From: Desulfobacteraceae bacterium
GTDB lineage: Bacteria; Desulfobacterota; Syntrophobacteria; Syntrophobacterales; Syntrophobacteraceae
Assembly (NCBI GenBank): GCA_021372635.1
Contig: JAJFUA010000094.1
Coordinates: 1-41,667, forward strand
Length of the DNA: 41,667 nucleotides
Reading direction: 5' to 3'
A program made the position numbers and the translations under genes. Position 1 is the stretch's first letter; the number at the start of each line of letters is the position of its first letter. Below, in pieces: positions 32,798 through 40,663 of this stretch. The notes below the pieces were generated by a model. The model was given only the letters and a program-made list of their open reading frames with translations. It made no database searches and was not told the DNA's origin.

Positions 32798-33022
32798 ATG
32801 GACAGGCTTACGGACAGGATCGGCAGGAAGGCGGCTTCCAACGAAAAGCTGGCACAGCTCATAAAGAAGGCCATGAGCGATCTCGAAATCACGGCTTCCG
32901 AATACCAGCAGATTATGGACCAGGTGTACGCGGACGGGCACGTCGACGCCGGCGAGCAGAAGATGCTGCAGGAACTTCAGACACTGATCGCCAACGGAAC
33001 GATAACCAGGGTGCCCGGCTAG
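32798..33022 (+). CDS. 74-aa hypothetical protein downstream of a Mn2+ riboswitch
   Basis: A soluble, helical, acidic protein, MDRLTDRIGRKAASNEKLAQ..., with ITASEYQQIMDQVYADGHVDAGEQKML, which resembles an EF-hand-like or TerB-like acidic helix-loop-helix (ADGHVDAGE: Asp, His, Asp, Glu spaced by two). AAAGGAGC lies upstream of ATG 32798. It is the first gene after the manganese riboswitch and terminator. A Mn-binding or Mn-response role is an inference from that position and the acidic loop. Confidence 0.7.
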   Translation: MDRLTDRIGRKAASNEKLAQLIKKAMSDLEITASEYQQIMDQVYADGHVDAGEQKMLQELQTLIANGTITRVPG

Positions 33023-33645
33023 CGAAGCTCCGCCCCCGCGGGAAAGAGCAGGTCAAGGGGAGCCCGGAGCGCGCTCCACCCCGGGGGCATAGGGAATGCC
33101 TGCGACAGGACACCGTCTACCGCCGAATTCCAGACAAGATGGGTGCAGCCGGAGCCGCCCCGCGGGCATCCGGCTCCCCACGGCCTTTTTCTCGCGTCCG
33201 CAGACCACACCCGCGGATGTTCTCCATCACGGGCGCCGGCTTTGCCCGCATCGTGCCCGACGATTCCCCTTTGCACAGCAGGCAAGGAAACGATACGTTT
33301 GATCCCGGCGCATCCTCCTCCCGGCCAGAAATACTGTAAAAATTCAGAACAACATGGCCGGCTTCTGCACAAGAGTGCGAAACCCTGCCTCGATTTGGGC
33401 AAGAGACATCTTTCCGGCACCTGGAATGGGTGAATTCTTCCCATTTTTTCGATCCATCTTTCTGGTAAGTTATACCCTCTCCTGGATTTATGTCGGAATT
33501 CCTTACAGCAAACCAAAGCCAGCCAAATGCTTGCCCTGAAACAGATTTTATAAAATGCTCTCAGAATATCTGTCGCTACTCTTTACAACTTTGCCATCAC
33601 TCTCCGTCGAGGGGAAGATAGACTCGCCATGGCACAAAACAGGGC

Positions 33646-33669
33646 ACAGCCAGATATCTGGCTGTTTTT
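33646..33669 (+). terminator. Perfect palindromic hairpin with T-tract
   Basis: 20-bp palindrome (ACAGCCAG stem with an ATAT centre, CTGGCTGT) followed by four further T residues. It lies 50 bp upstream of the sigma54-type promoter and ends a transcript that has no recognised gene. Confidence 0.7.
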
Positions 33670-33720
33670 ACTCCATTTTGCGCATCCTGCAAGAAGAGGT
33701 TCAAAGAGTCACAAGGATGA

Positions 33721-33737
33721 TTGGCAGGAATTTTGCT
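33721..33737 (+). promoter_or_regulatory. Candidate sigma54 promoter of the first PEP-CTERM gene
   Basis: TTGGCAGGAATTTTGCT: GG at -24 and GC at -12 with exactly 10 bases between, close to the TGGCAC-N5-TTGC consensus. It gives a leader of about 60 nt. Confidence 0.65.
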
Positions 33738-33808
33738 CTGCAATCGGCCAGCTTCGGTGTACGTTGCGGTTGCCTGATTTGTTCTTCTCGAAGGAAAGGA
33801 GCTTGGAA

Positions 33809-34453
33809 ATGAAGCATGTCCTGATCTTGGTTTGCGCGGCTGTTGCGCTTCTTGGTTTGACCGGAGCTTCTGACGCCGACATCATGTGGGATTTTCAACA
33901 GGGTGCATCCACCTCGGCGTTATACGCGCCGACGGATACCTTCAATAACGGTTCATCCATCTGGAGCTGGACGGGCAATTATGCTTTCGTGTTAGGCTCC
34001 AAGTCGAACGTTTACGCGGCCCCGACCGCGGGACCAGTTACCGACGCAACGAAATATGTTACGGTCCCGGAAGATGTGAATGATACTCCTCGGTCCGCCA
34101 CAATCTCCTTCGGCACCGCATACAGTTACTTCGGCATGTGGTGGGGATCGGTGGATACCTACAATTCCATCACGTTCTATCTGAACGGTACCCAGGTGGG
34201 AACGCTTACGGGCAGCCAAGTTCTCGCTCATACAGGCGGAGCGACGGGAAGCCAGACGGATCTGAGAAGCAACGGATTTCTGAAAGTGTACGGCAACGAC
34301 CTCACATTCAACCGCATCGTCTTCTCAAGTACGAACTACGCCATGGAGATGGACAACTTCACGGTGGCTCCCATCCCGGAACCTGCCAGCATGTTGCTCC
34401 TTGGCTCCGGTCTGATCGGCTTTGCAGGACTCCGGAGAAGGATCAGGAAATAG
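33809..34453 (+). CDS. PEP-CTERM sorting domain protein
   Basis: A 214-aa exported protein. Signal peptide residues 1-23 (MKHVLILVCAAVALLGLTGA). A beta-rich body with Ser, Thr, Tyr and Asn (SATISFGTAYSYFGMWWGSVD...). The C-terminus has PIPEPASMLLLGSGLIGFAG followed by LRRRIRK, the full PEP-CTERM signal (PEP motif, helix, basic tail) recognised by exosortase. Such proteins go to the cell surface or extracellular polysaccharide matrix. AAAGGAGC before ATG 33809. A strong terminator follows. The binding target is unknown. Confidence 0.92.
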   Translation: MKHVLILVCAAVALLGLTGASDADIMWDFQQGASTSALYAPTDTFNNGSSIWSWTGNYAFVLGSKSNVYAAPTAGPVTDATKYVTVPEDVNDTPRSATISFGTAYSYFGMWWGSVDTYNSITFYLNGTQVGTLTGSQVLAHTGGATGSQTDLRSNGFLKVYGNDLTFNRIVFSSTNYAMEMDNFTVAPIPEPASMLLLGSGLIGFAGLRRRIRK

Positions 34454-34516
34454 GCTTTCAGGAATGATTTCCCGGCAAAGCCTGGCTGCTCGCGCGGTTC
34501 GATTCCGCGAAAATTC

Positions 34517-34556
34517 AAAAACCTCCTCCCCGGAACATCTCAGGGAGGAGGTTTTT
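34517..34556. terminator. Strong intrinsic terminator
   Basis: 14-bp perfect stem (AAAAACCTCCTCCC / GGGAGGAGGTTTTT), 12-nt loop, T5 on both strands. It ends the first PEP-CTERM transcript. Confidence 0.9.
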
Positions 34557-35119
34557 GTCTATGCGGCAGCCGAAAACAAAACCCAGCAACTAACATATTG
34601 CCCTCTGCCTGTTGATTTTGCTTTCCGGAACCCACCTGATTGCTGAATCTCACCGCATATTGCATATACGGCAGGTTTTCGATCTCGTTTTTCTGGCAGG
34701 GCCAAGATCAAGCCGCCCACTACGCCGCAACTGGTTGATGTTGCTCCGCCCCTTCTGCGTACTTCTGCAACAGTCGTACCACAATTGCCGAAAGCCGGTA
34801 TTCGGTTAATCAGCATCCTTTGATACACTTTATTAATTGCGAATCCACTTCTGCTATTTTGTTTTGATCAAGTAGTGTCGGATCTATTTACGTTCCGCTA
34901 TTCATCTATAATAACTGGAATTTCCATCTTTTCCACCAAAGGTACTAATCAATACCGCTTAAAATGTCGGTATTTTTAACAATCCTAATCGCCGCACGTT
35001 TCTTGAGAATCTCCTATCTACCTGCGATTTCCGACCAATCCAACATCGGCATATTTTATGCAATATCCCACAAACATACACAAGTCGTTTATCGTTAAGA
35101 ATATAATGAGGAGAGAAAA
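34557..35119. other. AT-rich intergenic region upstream of the second PEP-CTERM gene
   Basis: About 560 bp with no supported gene. It carries the sigma54-type promoter at 35046-35062. The rest shows nothing I recognise. Confidence 0.45.
35046..35062 (+). promoter_or_regulatory. Candidate sigma54 promoter of the second PEP-CTERM gene
   Basis: TCGGCATATTTTATGCA: GG and GC separated by exactly 10 bases, aligned with the promoter of the first PEP-CTERM gene. It gives a leader of about 45-50 nt. Confidence 0.6.
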
Positions 35120-35743
35120 ATGAAAAAGCTGATCCTTACCGCAATCATGATATTCGCCGTCACCACAGCAGCCAATGCAAACTTGATTACAAACGGCAGT
35201 TTCGAAAATGGTATTGATCCAGGCGCCAGCTTCAAGACCATATCTGGGCCAGATAATTCGTCGATTACGGGGTGGGAAATTTTATACGGGTCTGTCGATT
35301 ATATCGGTGGCTACTGGCAAGCTGCGGATGGATCAAGAAGCTTGGATATGGAAGGTAATTCGCCTTCTGCCATTCGACAATCAATCAATACCGTTGTCGG
35401 TCAGCACTATTTGCTTACTTTCTACATGGCTGGCAACCCTGATGGACTTCCCAGTACCAAGGTACTTTTGACCACCGCCGATGGCACATCGCAGCAGTTC
35501 AACTTTACGACCACAGGTCATTCCAAGACCAACATGGGTTGGGCCTTAATGACTTTATATTTTACAGCCACTGGAACGGAAACCGCTATTACCTTTGCGG
35601 ATGAATCGGGAGATCCGGGTTATTATGGCGCAGCACTTGACAATATATCCGTAAATGCAGTCCCCGAACCCTGTACGATGCTGCTCCTCGGTTCCGGTCT
35701 CGCGGGTGTCGCCGCTTTCAGAAGGAAGTTCAAAAAGGCATAA
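35120..35743 (+). CDS. PEP-CTERM sorting domain protein with DUF642/choice-of-anchor C-like domain
   Basis: A 207-aa exported protein. Signal peptide 1-20 (MKKLILTAIMIFAVTTAANA), then NLITNGSFENG, the start of a galactose-binding-like jelly roll seen in DUF642 and choice-of-anchor C proteins, with ITGWEILYGSVDYIGGYWQAADG and LSMEGN-like (LDMEGN) strands. It ends PEPCTMLLLGSGLAGVAAFRRKFKKA: PEP box, helix, basic tail. A carbohydrate or surface-binding role is inferred. GAGGAG precedes ATG 35120. A weak hairpin (35767-35794) follows. Confidence 0.92.
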   Translation: MKKLILTAIMIFAVTTAANANLITNGSFENGIDPGASFKTISGPDNSSITGWEILYGSVDYIGGYWQAADGSRSLDMEGNSPSAIRQSINTVVGQHYLLTFYMAGNPDGLPSTKVLLTTADGTSQQFNFTTTGHSKTNMGWALMTLYFTATGTETAITFADESGDPGYYGAALDNISVNAVPEPCTMLLLGSGLAGVAAFRRKFKKA

Positions 35744-35766
35744 TTCCGGTCTCCCACCGGGCATGA

Positions 35767-35794
35767 AAGGCAGGGTCGGCAGCGGCTCTGCCTT
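35767..35794 (+). terminator. Weak hairpin after the second PEP-CTERM gene
   Basis: AAGGCAG / CTGCCTT arms with TTCTTT after the stem. Confidence 0.4.
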
Positions 35795-35905
35795 CTTTGG
35801 TTCAAGGAGAGCGTTCTTCCGACGTGCATGCGTGAAATGCAGGAAGCTGCGCCAACTGTCACCGACCATCCCTGACCGTTTCCGGGAAGTTTTTTGGGTG
35901 GCGAA

Positions 35906-36235
35906 TCATGGCCATCGGATATCTCTCGCTGATCGGACGAGGTGCAACAGGCCGGGCGAGACGTTCCACTGGTGGCCGTCGTCGGTTATGACGCTGACGG
36001 TTTTCTTGTTGAGACGCAGCACGATGCCTTCCAGCATTCGGCCGTCGGAAGCCTGGAAACCGACCCGGTCCCCCTTGGTAAAACTGGTCATCAGCGTGGT
36101 GGCGCGTGCTTGGGAAATGAGCTTGAGCCGTTCGACGATCAGCCGGTTGAGAAAGCGCAGATCTTCCTCGTTGAGCCGCTTGATCGCCTCGACGGCGGAA
36201 ACGCGATCGATGATTTTGACGCTGCCGGGTTTCAT
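35906..36235 (-). CDS. Hypothetical protein with SH3-like domain
   Basis: A 109-aa protein. The N-terminal half is helical (VSAVEAIKRLNEEDLRFLNRLIVERLKL), the C-terminal half TKGDRVGFQASDGRMLEGIVLRLNKKTVSVIT is a short SH3/KOW-like barrel. No signal peptide. Its ATG overlaps the stop codon of the upstream HepT remnant (TCATGA), suggesting an old operon. The role is unknown, perhaps nucleic-acid binding. Confidence 0.65.
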   Translation of the reverse strand: MKPGSVKIIDRVSAVEAIKRLNEEDLRFLNRLIVERLKLISQARATTLMTSFTKGDRVGFQASDGRMLEGIVLRLNKKTVSVITDDGHQWNVSPGLLHLVRSARDIRWP

Positions 36236-36425
36236 GACTGGGCCTCTTTTTTCAGCACCTTAAGCTGCGGCGGCAGTTCGGGCAGATCGTCCCGGATGAC
36301 GCTCCGGAGCGTATCGTTGTCGATGCCGAGATGGCTGCGAATAAGGCGGTTACGGGTGGCTATGATTGTCCGCCAGGGGATTTCGGGGTGGCGGCTTCGC
36401 CCATCAGCTCCAGTTTTCGCTCTTT
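36232..36425 (-). pseudogene. Decayed HepT (DUF86, HEPN) toxin remnant
   Basis: The C-terminal frame reads HPEIPWRTIIATRNRLIRSH then LGIDNDTLRSVIRDDLPELPP, which matches the DUF86/HepT end (HPEIPW..I...RN.LIH.YFG.....W....DLP.L). The upstream LELMGEAAT piece is present but in another frame, and the N-terminal half is missing. The HEPN RxxxxH site is changed to RNRLIRSH. So the toxin is inactive. Confidence 0.6.
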
Positions 36426-36469
36426 TCACCTTTCCGGCGCATCGCTTTAAGCTGAAATACGACGTCCGG

Positions 36470-36645
36470 ATGCATCTGCTGATGTTCCAGATCAGGATTC
36501 TACGTAACCGGATCGACGACCAGCGCATTGTCCCCACACCTGAGAAGCGAGCCGAGCCGCTGCGACTGGCGAATGAGATCAACCACGATGGCCTATGTCA
36601 TGCTGGTGGTCAAACCCCAGACCTATCGCCGCCGGCTGAGTCCGA
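36470..36645 (+). mobile_element. Transposase/integrase fragment, frameshifted
   Basis: MHLLMFQIRILRNRIDDQRI then VPTPEKRAEPLRLANEINHD matches the N-terminal part of an IS-type DDE transposase family as I remember it (RIF.TPEER.ELLR.G...HD). The frame then shifts to MAYVMLVVKPQTYRRRL, its expected continuation. Nothing of the catalytic domain is left. Confidence 0.5.
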
Positions 36646-37062
36646 AGGCCAATTTTCATCTACCGGCCCCACCCAGAAAAAGGGGTTATGAGCCACCTCC
36701 CAAAGATGGCCATCGGGATCCTTGAAGTAACCGCTGTAGCCGCCCCAAAAGACCTTCTGCGGTTTTTTGACCAAGGTAGCGCCTGCCTTGACCGCCTGGG
36801 CGACTACTTCATCAACCTCTTTCTCCGAGCTTACATTGTGGGCGAGCGTAAACGATTCAAATCCCTCTCCACAGGAGGACACGGTCGCGTCTTCTGCCAG
36901 CGCCTCTCGTCCATACAAGCCAAGCCACGTTCCGTTGAGTGTAAAGAACGCAACTTCAGGAGACGATTCCATTCGAGGAAAACCCAATCCATGCTCATAG
37001 AAATCGATTGCTGCATCCAGGTCGCGAACACCGAGCGTAATCATGCTGATTCTTGGCTTCAT
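36610..37062 (-). CDS. VOC-family (glyoxalase/bleomycin resistance-like) protein with altered C-terminus
   Basis: A 150-aa protein. MITLGVRDLDAAIDFYEHGLGF and GYFKDPDGHLWEVAHNP are the two VOC metal-site strands (the Glu of WEV present). After HNPFFWV the tail VGPVDENWPSDSAGGDRSGV runs into the transposase fragment on the other strand and is not typical, so the 3' end was probably replaced. GGGAG eight bases upstream of ATG 37062. The enzyme may still fold. Confidence 0.8.
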   Translation of the reverse strand: MKPRISMITLGVRDLDAAIDFYEHGLGFPRMESSPEVAFFTLNGTWLGLYGREALAEDATVSSCGEGFESFTLAHNVSSEKEVDEVVAQAVKAGATLVKKPQKVFWGGYSGYFKDPDGHLWEVAHNPFFWVGPVDENWPSDSAGGDRSGV

Positions 37063-37080
37063 CGGTCGAACTCCCATTTT

Positions 37081-37413
37081 TCACGCATAACAGCACCCCC
37101 CAAATAGCGACCGCTCATATTTTAGATTGTGACTGGATAGCCATTTTCCGGCAAATACTTTCATCTGCTTCATTTTCTGTCTTTCCAAAACCTTGCTTTT
37201 TGTTACCCCCCAAGCCAGCCCCCAAGATGCCGCAGCTTTTCTCATAGCTCTGTCATAGCTCGGCCAACCTGTAATGCCGGGTGGATCGGTCGCTCCCGCG
37301 CCGACATCAACAACCAGGTTCTTGTCCAGCCACTTGTATACGGTGTCATTGCTAACCCCGAGGTGTTTGCAGATCTTGGTTATCGACAACCAACGGTCTC
37401 CCATCTCGTTCAT
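37081..37413 (-). pseudogene. Helix-turn-helix (excisionase-family) DNA-binding protein, probably broken
   Basis: MNEMGDRWLSITKICKHLGV then SNDTVYKWLDK is a MerR/excisionase-type helix-turn-helix. The expected continuation (roughly MPAH.VGR.WKF) does not follow in frame; a PALQVGRA-like remnant in another frame runs to a stop. The present frame ends RSLFGGCCYA and looks random. Likely decayed from a mobile or restriction-linked gene. Confidence 0.5.
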
Positions 37414-38060
37414 TCTCAAAACGCCCGTGGAGTTTTGGTTTGCGGCCACGTCCGTCAGGGGCGAAACGAGAGATGCTGGACGCACTTCTCACAGGTCAAA
37501 AACTTCCTCAATATATATAGGCTGTACATGCCAGGTCAAACGATCCTTATCGATTTCAGCCGAATTTATTCGAATACACTCGACAGTATAGGATTGAGGC
37601 TGGCTTGGGCCGATTAACCGACAAGATGCATTGGCAAGATTTCTTGCGACTTGGGCCGACACCCTGCCGCCACCCGGCACGTAAGCCACATGACAGCAAG
37701 TGGAAAAAATTGCAGCCGCTACCCGACACGACCGAGGTCTCTCCGGCAAGTAAACGGGGAAGCCGTCAGAATTCACAAAAAGAAGCGGCCGTCCATGGAC
37801 ATCAACGACCTGTTTGCCGATGTAATCGCCGAACGACTGTTGCAGAAAACGATGCAGGAAGGCTGGACGAGACCCGGAGGATGTGGGTAAGGGCTGGGAG
37901 GTTTTTCTGCCGAAAGAAAAGCGGGATAGGGAGGTTTACCAAAACGGAAATGGCCGGGCTGAAAGACCTGATAAACCCCAGGCAACGTAAGGTACTGCCA
38001 GATAAAGAAAAACCATCCAGCAACCGGGCAAGGTTATCGGATGGCTATATCTTCTCTTAA
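37414..38060. other. Chromosomal flank of the integrative element, no clear gene
   Basis: About 650 bp. Frames are present on both strands (one from 37776 on the minus strand ends IYIEEVFDL) but none has a convincing ribosome site. Possibly gene remains of the scar to the left. Confidence 0.35.
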
Positions 38061-38078
38061 TGGTGGAGGCGGCGGGAA
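38061..38078 (-). other. attL-like site: 18-bp 3' end of tmRNA (ssrA)
   Basis: On the minus strand TTCCCGCCGCCTCCACCA, identical to the tmRNA end (T-loop tail, CCCGC of the T-stem, CGCCTCC acceptor, A, CCA). The match stops inside the T-loop, where ssrA should read GGTTCGA. A tyrosine integrase follows 490 bp to the right. This is the usual mark of an ssrA-integrated element; the intact ssrA is expected at the other end on the minus strand. Confidence 0.72.
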
Positions 38079-38568
38079 ACTATTACTGAATTCGCCAGAA
38101 CCAGCTAAAACATTAGCTTTTTTCCGATCTACCCATCTCCAAAAGCCATTCAAGTTTGTGTGATGACTTTGTGTAATAAGATACCGCCAAAATTGAAAAT
38201 GATCAAGGCCGGAGAGATAGGCACGTTGCCGGAAAAAGGCAGCCTGTTTCCACCTTTTTATACCCGCAATTTGTGTAATAGCTTGCCTGTTCCAACTTCC
38301 CGATTTCCCTGAATCCAGGTTGCCTACTCAAACTTTTAGGCTTTCCTTCCCTCTTTCATTTTCCATCCATTTCAGGGGAGGCGAGATATGCACCACATTG
38401 GCTTTTTGGGCCTCTCATAGTGGACTTCGGCCACAGACCGCTTTATTTATTGTCCAATAACTGTTCGGAGCACAGAACAGCGGGCTTCTTCAGAGAAGCT
38501 GAACCTCATCAGGCAGAATGACAATCACATCGAGCAAACTGGAACATTCAACAAATGGAGGTACTGTC
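38079..38568. other. att-to-int interval
   Basis: 490 bp between the att site and integrase start. Contains no gene. Probably arm-type integrase binding sites lie here; CTTGTGTAATA-like words (GTGTAATA near 38173 and 38274) recur. Confidence 0.4.
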
Positions 38569-39597
38569 ATGTCGGTACAGAAAAGAAGTAAGTACTATTA
38601 TATGAAATTTAAGGTAAAAGGAATCCAGATTTGCAGAAGTACCGGAAAGACCCGCAAGATTGATGCACAGATTGTAGAGAAACAAGAGCGTAAACGTATT
38701 CTCAGAGAGCTTGAAGGCGACATTAAACCAGAACGCAAACCAAAGAAAGCACCATTGAAACTATCAGAAGCAATTGAACGAATTTTTTCAGAAAAATGGT
38801 CGACGATGCGAACAGGCGAAGAATGTCAATCCAAGATGAATCGTATTGTCAAAATCATTGGTAACATTGACATCAACCACATAGATGAAAACAAGATAAC
38901 CAAAATACGTAACGAACTAAGAAAGTCAAAAATACGGGAATCGACCATTAATAGGTACCTAGCTCATTTAAAAACATTACTCAACACTGCAAAATGGGAA
39001 TGGAATGTTATTGCAAAGGTTCCACTCATCAAACTAACCCCAGAAAAGCAAGGGAGGATACGTGTTATATCAAAGGAAGAAGAAGCCACAATTCTCCAAT
39101 TCTTGAGAGCGCCACAGCCACCAAGAAGGAAACACTATAATGATGTTGCAGATTTAATAGAGATATTGGTTGATACAGGCATGAGGCTTGGAGAAGGATT
39201 GTCTTTAACTTATTCAGATAATATTGACCTTACAAATTCGCTTATCAATCTTTACCCCCATCAAACGAAATCTTATCGCGCAAGGTCAATACCAATAACT
39301 AGGCGTGTTTCTGAGATTCTAAGGAAGCGAAAAGAAAAAGGTTTAAAACCATTCAGGCTTAGTTTATGGCAAGTAGATAAAGCGTTCAAGTCTGCAAAAG
39401 AAGCAATGAATATCACAGATAGAGAGTTCGTCATACATGCGCTCCGGCACACTTGCGCTAGTCGTATGATTAACCTTGGCGTTGATTTATACACAATAAA
39501 GAAGATACTTGGACACAGCACAATAGCAGTTACAGAGAAATATAGTCATCTCGATACTTCAAAGCTTAGAAAAGCTGTTGCTATGCTAGAAGAATAA
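38569..39597 (+). CDS. Tyrosine recombinase (phage integrase)
   Basis: A 342-aa integrase. N-terminal AT/Arm-type region (MSVQKRSKYYYMKFKVKG), a SAM-like core-binding domain (about 60-155), and a catalytic domain with Arg206 (TGMRLGE), Lys234, His290-x2-Arg293 (HALRHTC), His316 (LGHST) and Tyr325 (EKYSHLD), the full R-K-HxxR-H-Y set. GGAGG seven bases upstream of ATG 38569. It should catalyse integration at the ssrA end site 490 bp upstream. Codon use is AT-rich, unlike the left part of the window. Confidence 0.93.
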   Translation: MSVQKRSKYYYMKFKVKGIQICRSTGKTRKIDAQIVEKQERKRILRELEGDIKPERKPKKAPLKLSEAIERIFSEKWSTMRTGEECQSKMNRIVKIIGNIDINHIDENKITKIRNELRKSKIRESTINRYLAHLKTLLNTAKWEWNVIAKVPLIKLTPEKQGRIRVISKEEEATILQFLRAPQPPRRKHYNDVADLIEILVDTGMRLGEGLSLTYSDNIDLTNSLINLYPHQTKSYRARSIPITRRVSEILRKRKEKGLKPFRLSLWQVDKAFKSAKEAMNITDREFVIHALRHTCASRMINLGVDLYTIKKILGHSTIAVTEKYSHLDTSKLRKAVAMLEE

Positions 39598-39752
39598 CAT
39601 TAACTCATCCACTAAAAGCCATATCGATTCAACTACCCCACCACGCTCTTATCTTCACTGAAACGTAATATAACACGCTTCCGATATATTTATCACTTCC
39701 AAAACGGATTTACATTACAGGGAAGCCCGTTATGGACTCCCCCGAGGTTGGA

Positions 39753-40001
39753 CTATGGTTGGACTGCCGTATCATCTGCATCGAATTTTTCCGCAAGCCT
39801 TGTCATCTCTTCCTTGATTCCATTCTCACCCAAATGCCCCACGAGCAACCCCGCCACAAAGTCCAGCATGTCAAATGCCTCTCGAAGTTTCGGTGTGAGC
39901 GTTTCCCACTTCACGAAACAGTCGTTGCCGCCTTCACCGAAATAAACGTGACTCCCCTTCTCGATTTCCATTTCGATGCCGTCCACCTTTACCAGACTCA
40001 T
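39753..40001 (-). CDS. Small phage-like hypothetical protein
   Basis: An 82-aa acidic protein, MSLVKVDGIEMEIEKGSHVY... with CFVKWETLTPKLREAFDMLDF. GGGGGAGAAG precedes ATG 40001. No known motif. It faces the integrase tail to tail. Confidence 0.65.
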   Translation of the reverse strand: MSLVKVDGIEMEIEKGSHVYFGEGGNDCFVKWETLTPKLREAFDMLDFVAGLLVGHLGENGIKEEMTRLAEKFDADDTAVQP

Positions 40002-40546
40002 CTTCTCCCCCTCAGAAAGAAAGAAGCGCAAGGGAAGTGCTGAACGGTCCAAGTAACCGCCCCGTGCCCTTACAGCACGAGCTTCACCTTGCGCTCAAAT
40101 TGGGTTCATTGGGATTGTACTTGGTTACTCAGCGAGCACAGGATAAGGAGCCGTAGGGGGGAAGTCAATACCAAAACCAAGAGGAATACTAATTAATTAA
40201 ATCACTTAACCGTAACCAATTACCGTTCCGAAACGTTTTACGCTTCCGATTTGGAAAGAACAGTGTGGAAATCGAGACACCTCCTTTGATTGATAGCCTC
40301 CTTCATGGTCATAGGGTTAGCATTAGAGTGATTATACTATATATCAACATCGGTTATAGTACCGATGGTTATTTGTTGATATATACCAAATCTGCTCTGA
40401 CCTACACGATAGGTATGCCAAAGAGTTCACTATCAATGATACGGTAAAAGTATACAATACATCCTTGTTCACACTATAAGAATACTTACCACAACTCCAA
40501 CATTTACCGTCGAAATGGTGTGGCTAGTAGTGGTGGGTATATCGAT
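40002..40546. other. AT-rich control region of the element
   Basis: About 545 bp without a supported gene. It contains a nested inverted repeat (40338-40385) and probably the divergent promoters of the genes at 40001 and 40547. Confidence 0.45.
40338..40385. repeat. Nested inverted repeat
   Basis: Outer arms TATATATCAACA (40338-40349) and TGTTGATATATA (40374-40385), perfect 12 bp. Inside, ATCGGT-TATAGT-ACCGAT (40349-40366) is a second perfect palindrome. Candidate operator pair or replication site of the element. Confidence 0.6.
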
Positions 40547-40663
40547 ATGATAGTCTACTACGATGGTGATGTTTCACGGGACATATGCCCTAAGTGTTTA
40601 GCAAACCTATTGGAAGAAGTTATACCTAAACTCAGGAAGGAGAATACTGATGGAAGAGAATAA
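40547..40663 (+). CDS. 38-aa CxxC phage-like protein
   Basis: MIVYYDGDVSRDICPKCLAN then LLEEVIPKLRKENTDGRE, with CPKC and an amphipathic helix. It overlaps the antirepressor start by 14 bp in another frame, as phage operons often do. A GGTGGG site lies 9 bases upstream. Too short for a firm call. Confidence 0.5.
   Translation: MIVYYDGDVSRDICPKCLANLLEEVIPKLRKENTDGRE

Larger units (their letters stand above)
33023..33808. other. Long intergenic region upstream of the first PEP-CTERM gene
   Basis: About 785 bp. The left half is GC-rich and the right half AT-rich. It holds an orphan terminator (33646-33669) and a sigma54-type promoter (33721-33737). Frames through it lack ribosome sites and look like shadows. 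Confidence 0.45.

Noticed and set aside
33636-33652. sigma54 site at TGGCACAAAACAGGGCA
   Set aside because: The spacing between GG and GC is 11 bases instead of 10 and it overlaps the terminator; the site at 33721 fits better.
34490-34508. tRNA-like T-arm (CGCGG-TTCGATT-CCGCG)
   Set aside because: No matching acceptor, D-arm or anticodon arm around it and no CCA; a chance hairpin after the first PEP-CTERM gene.
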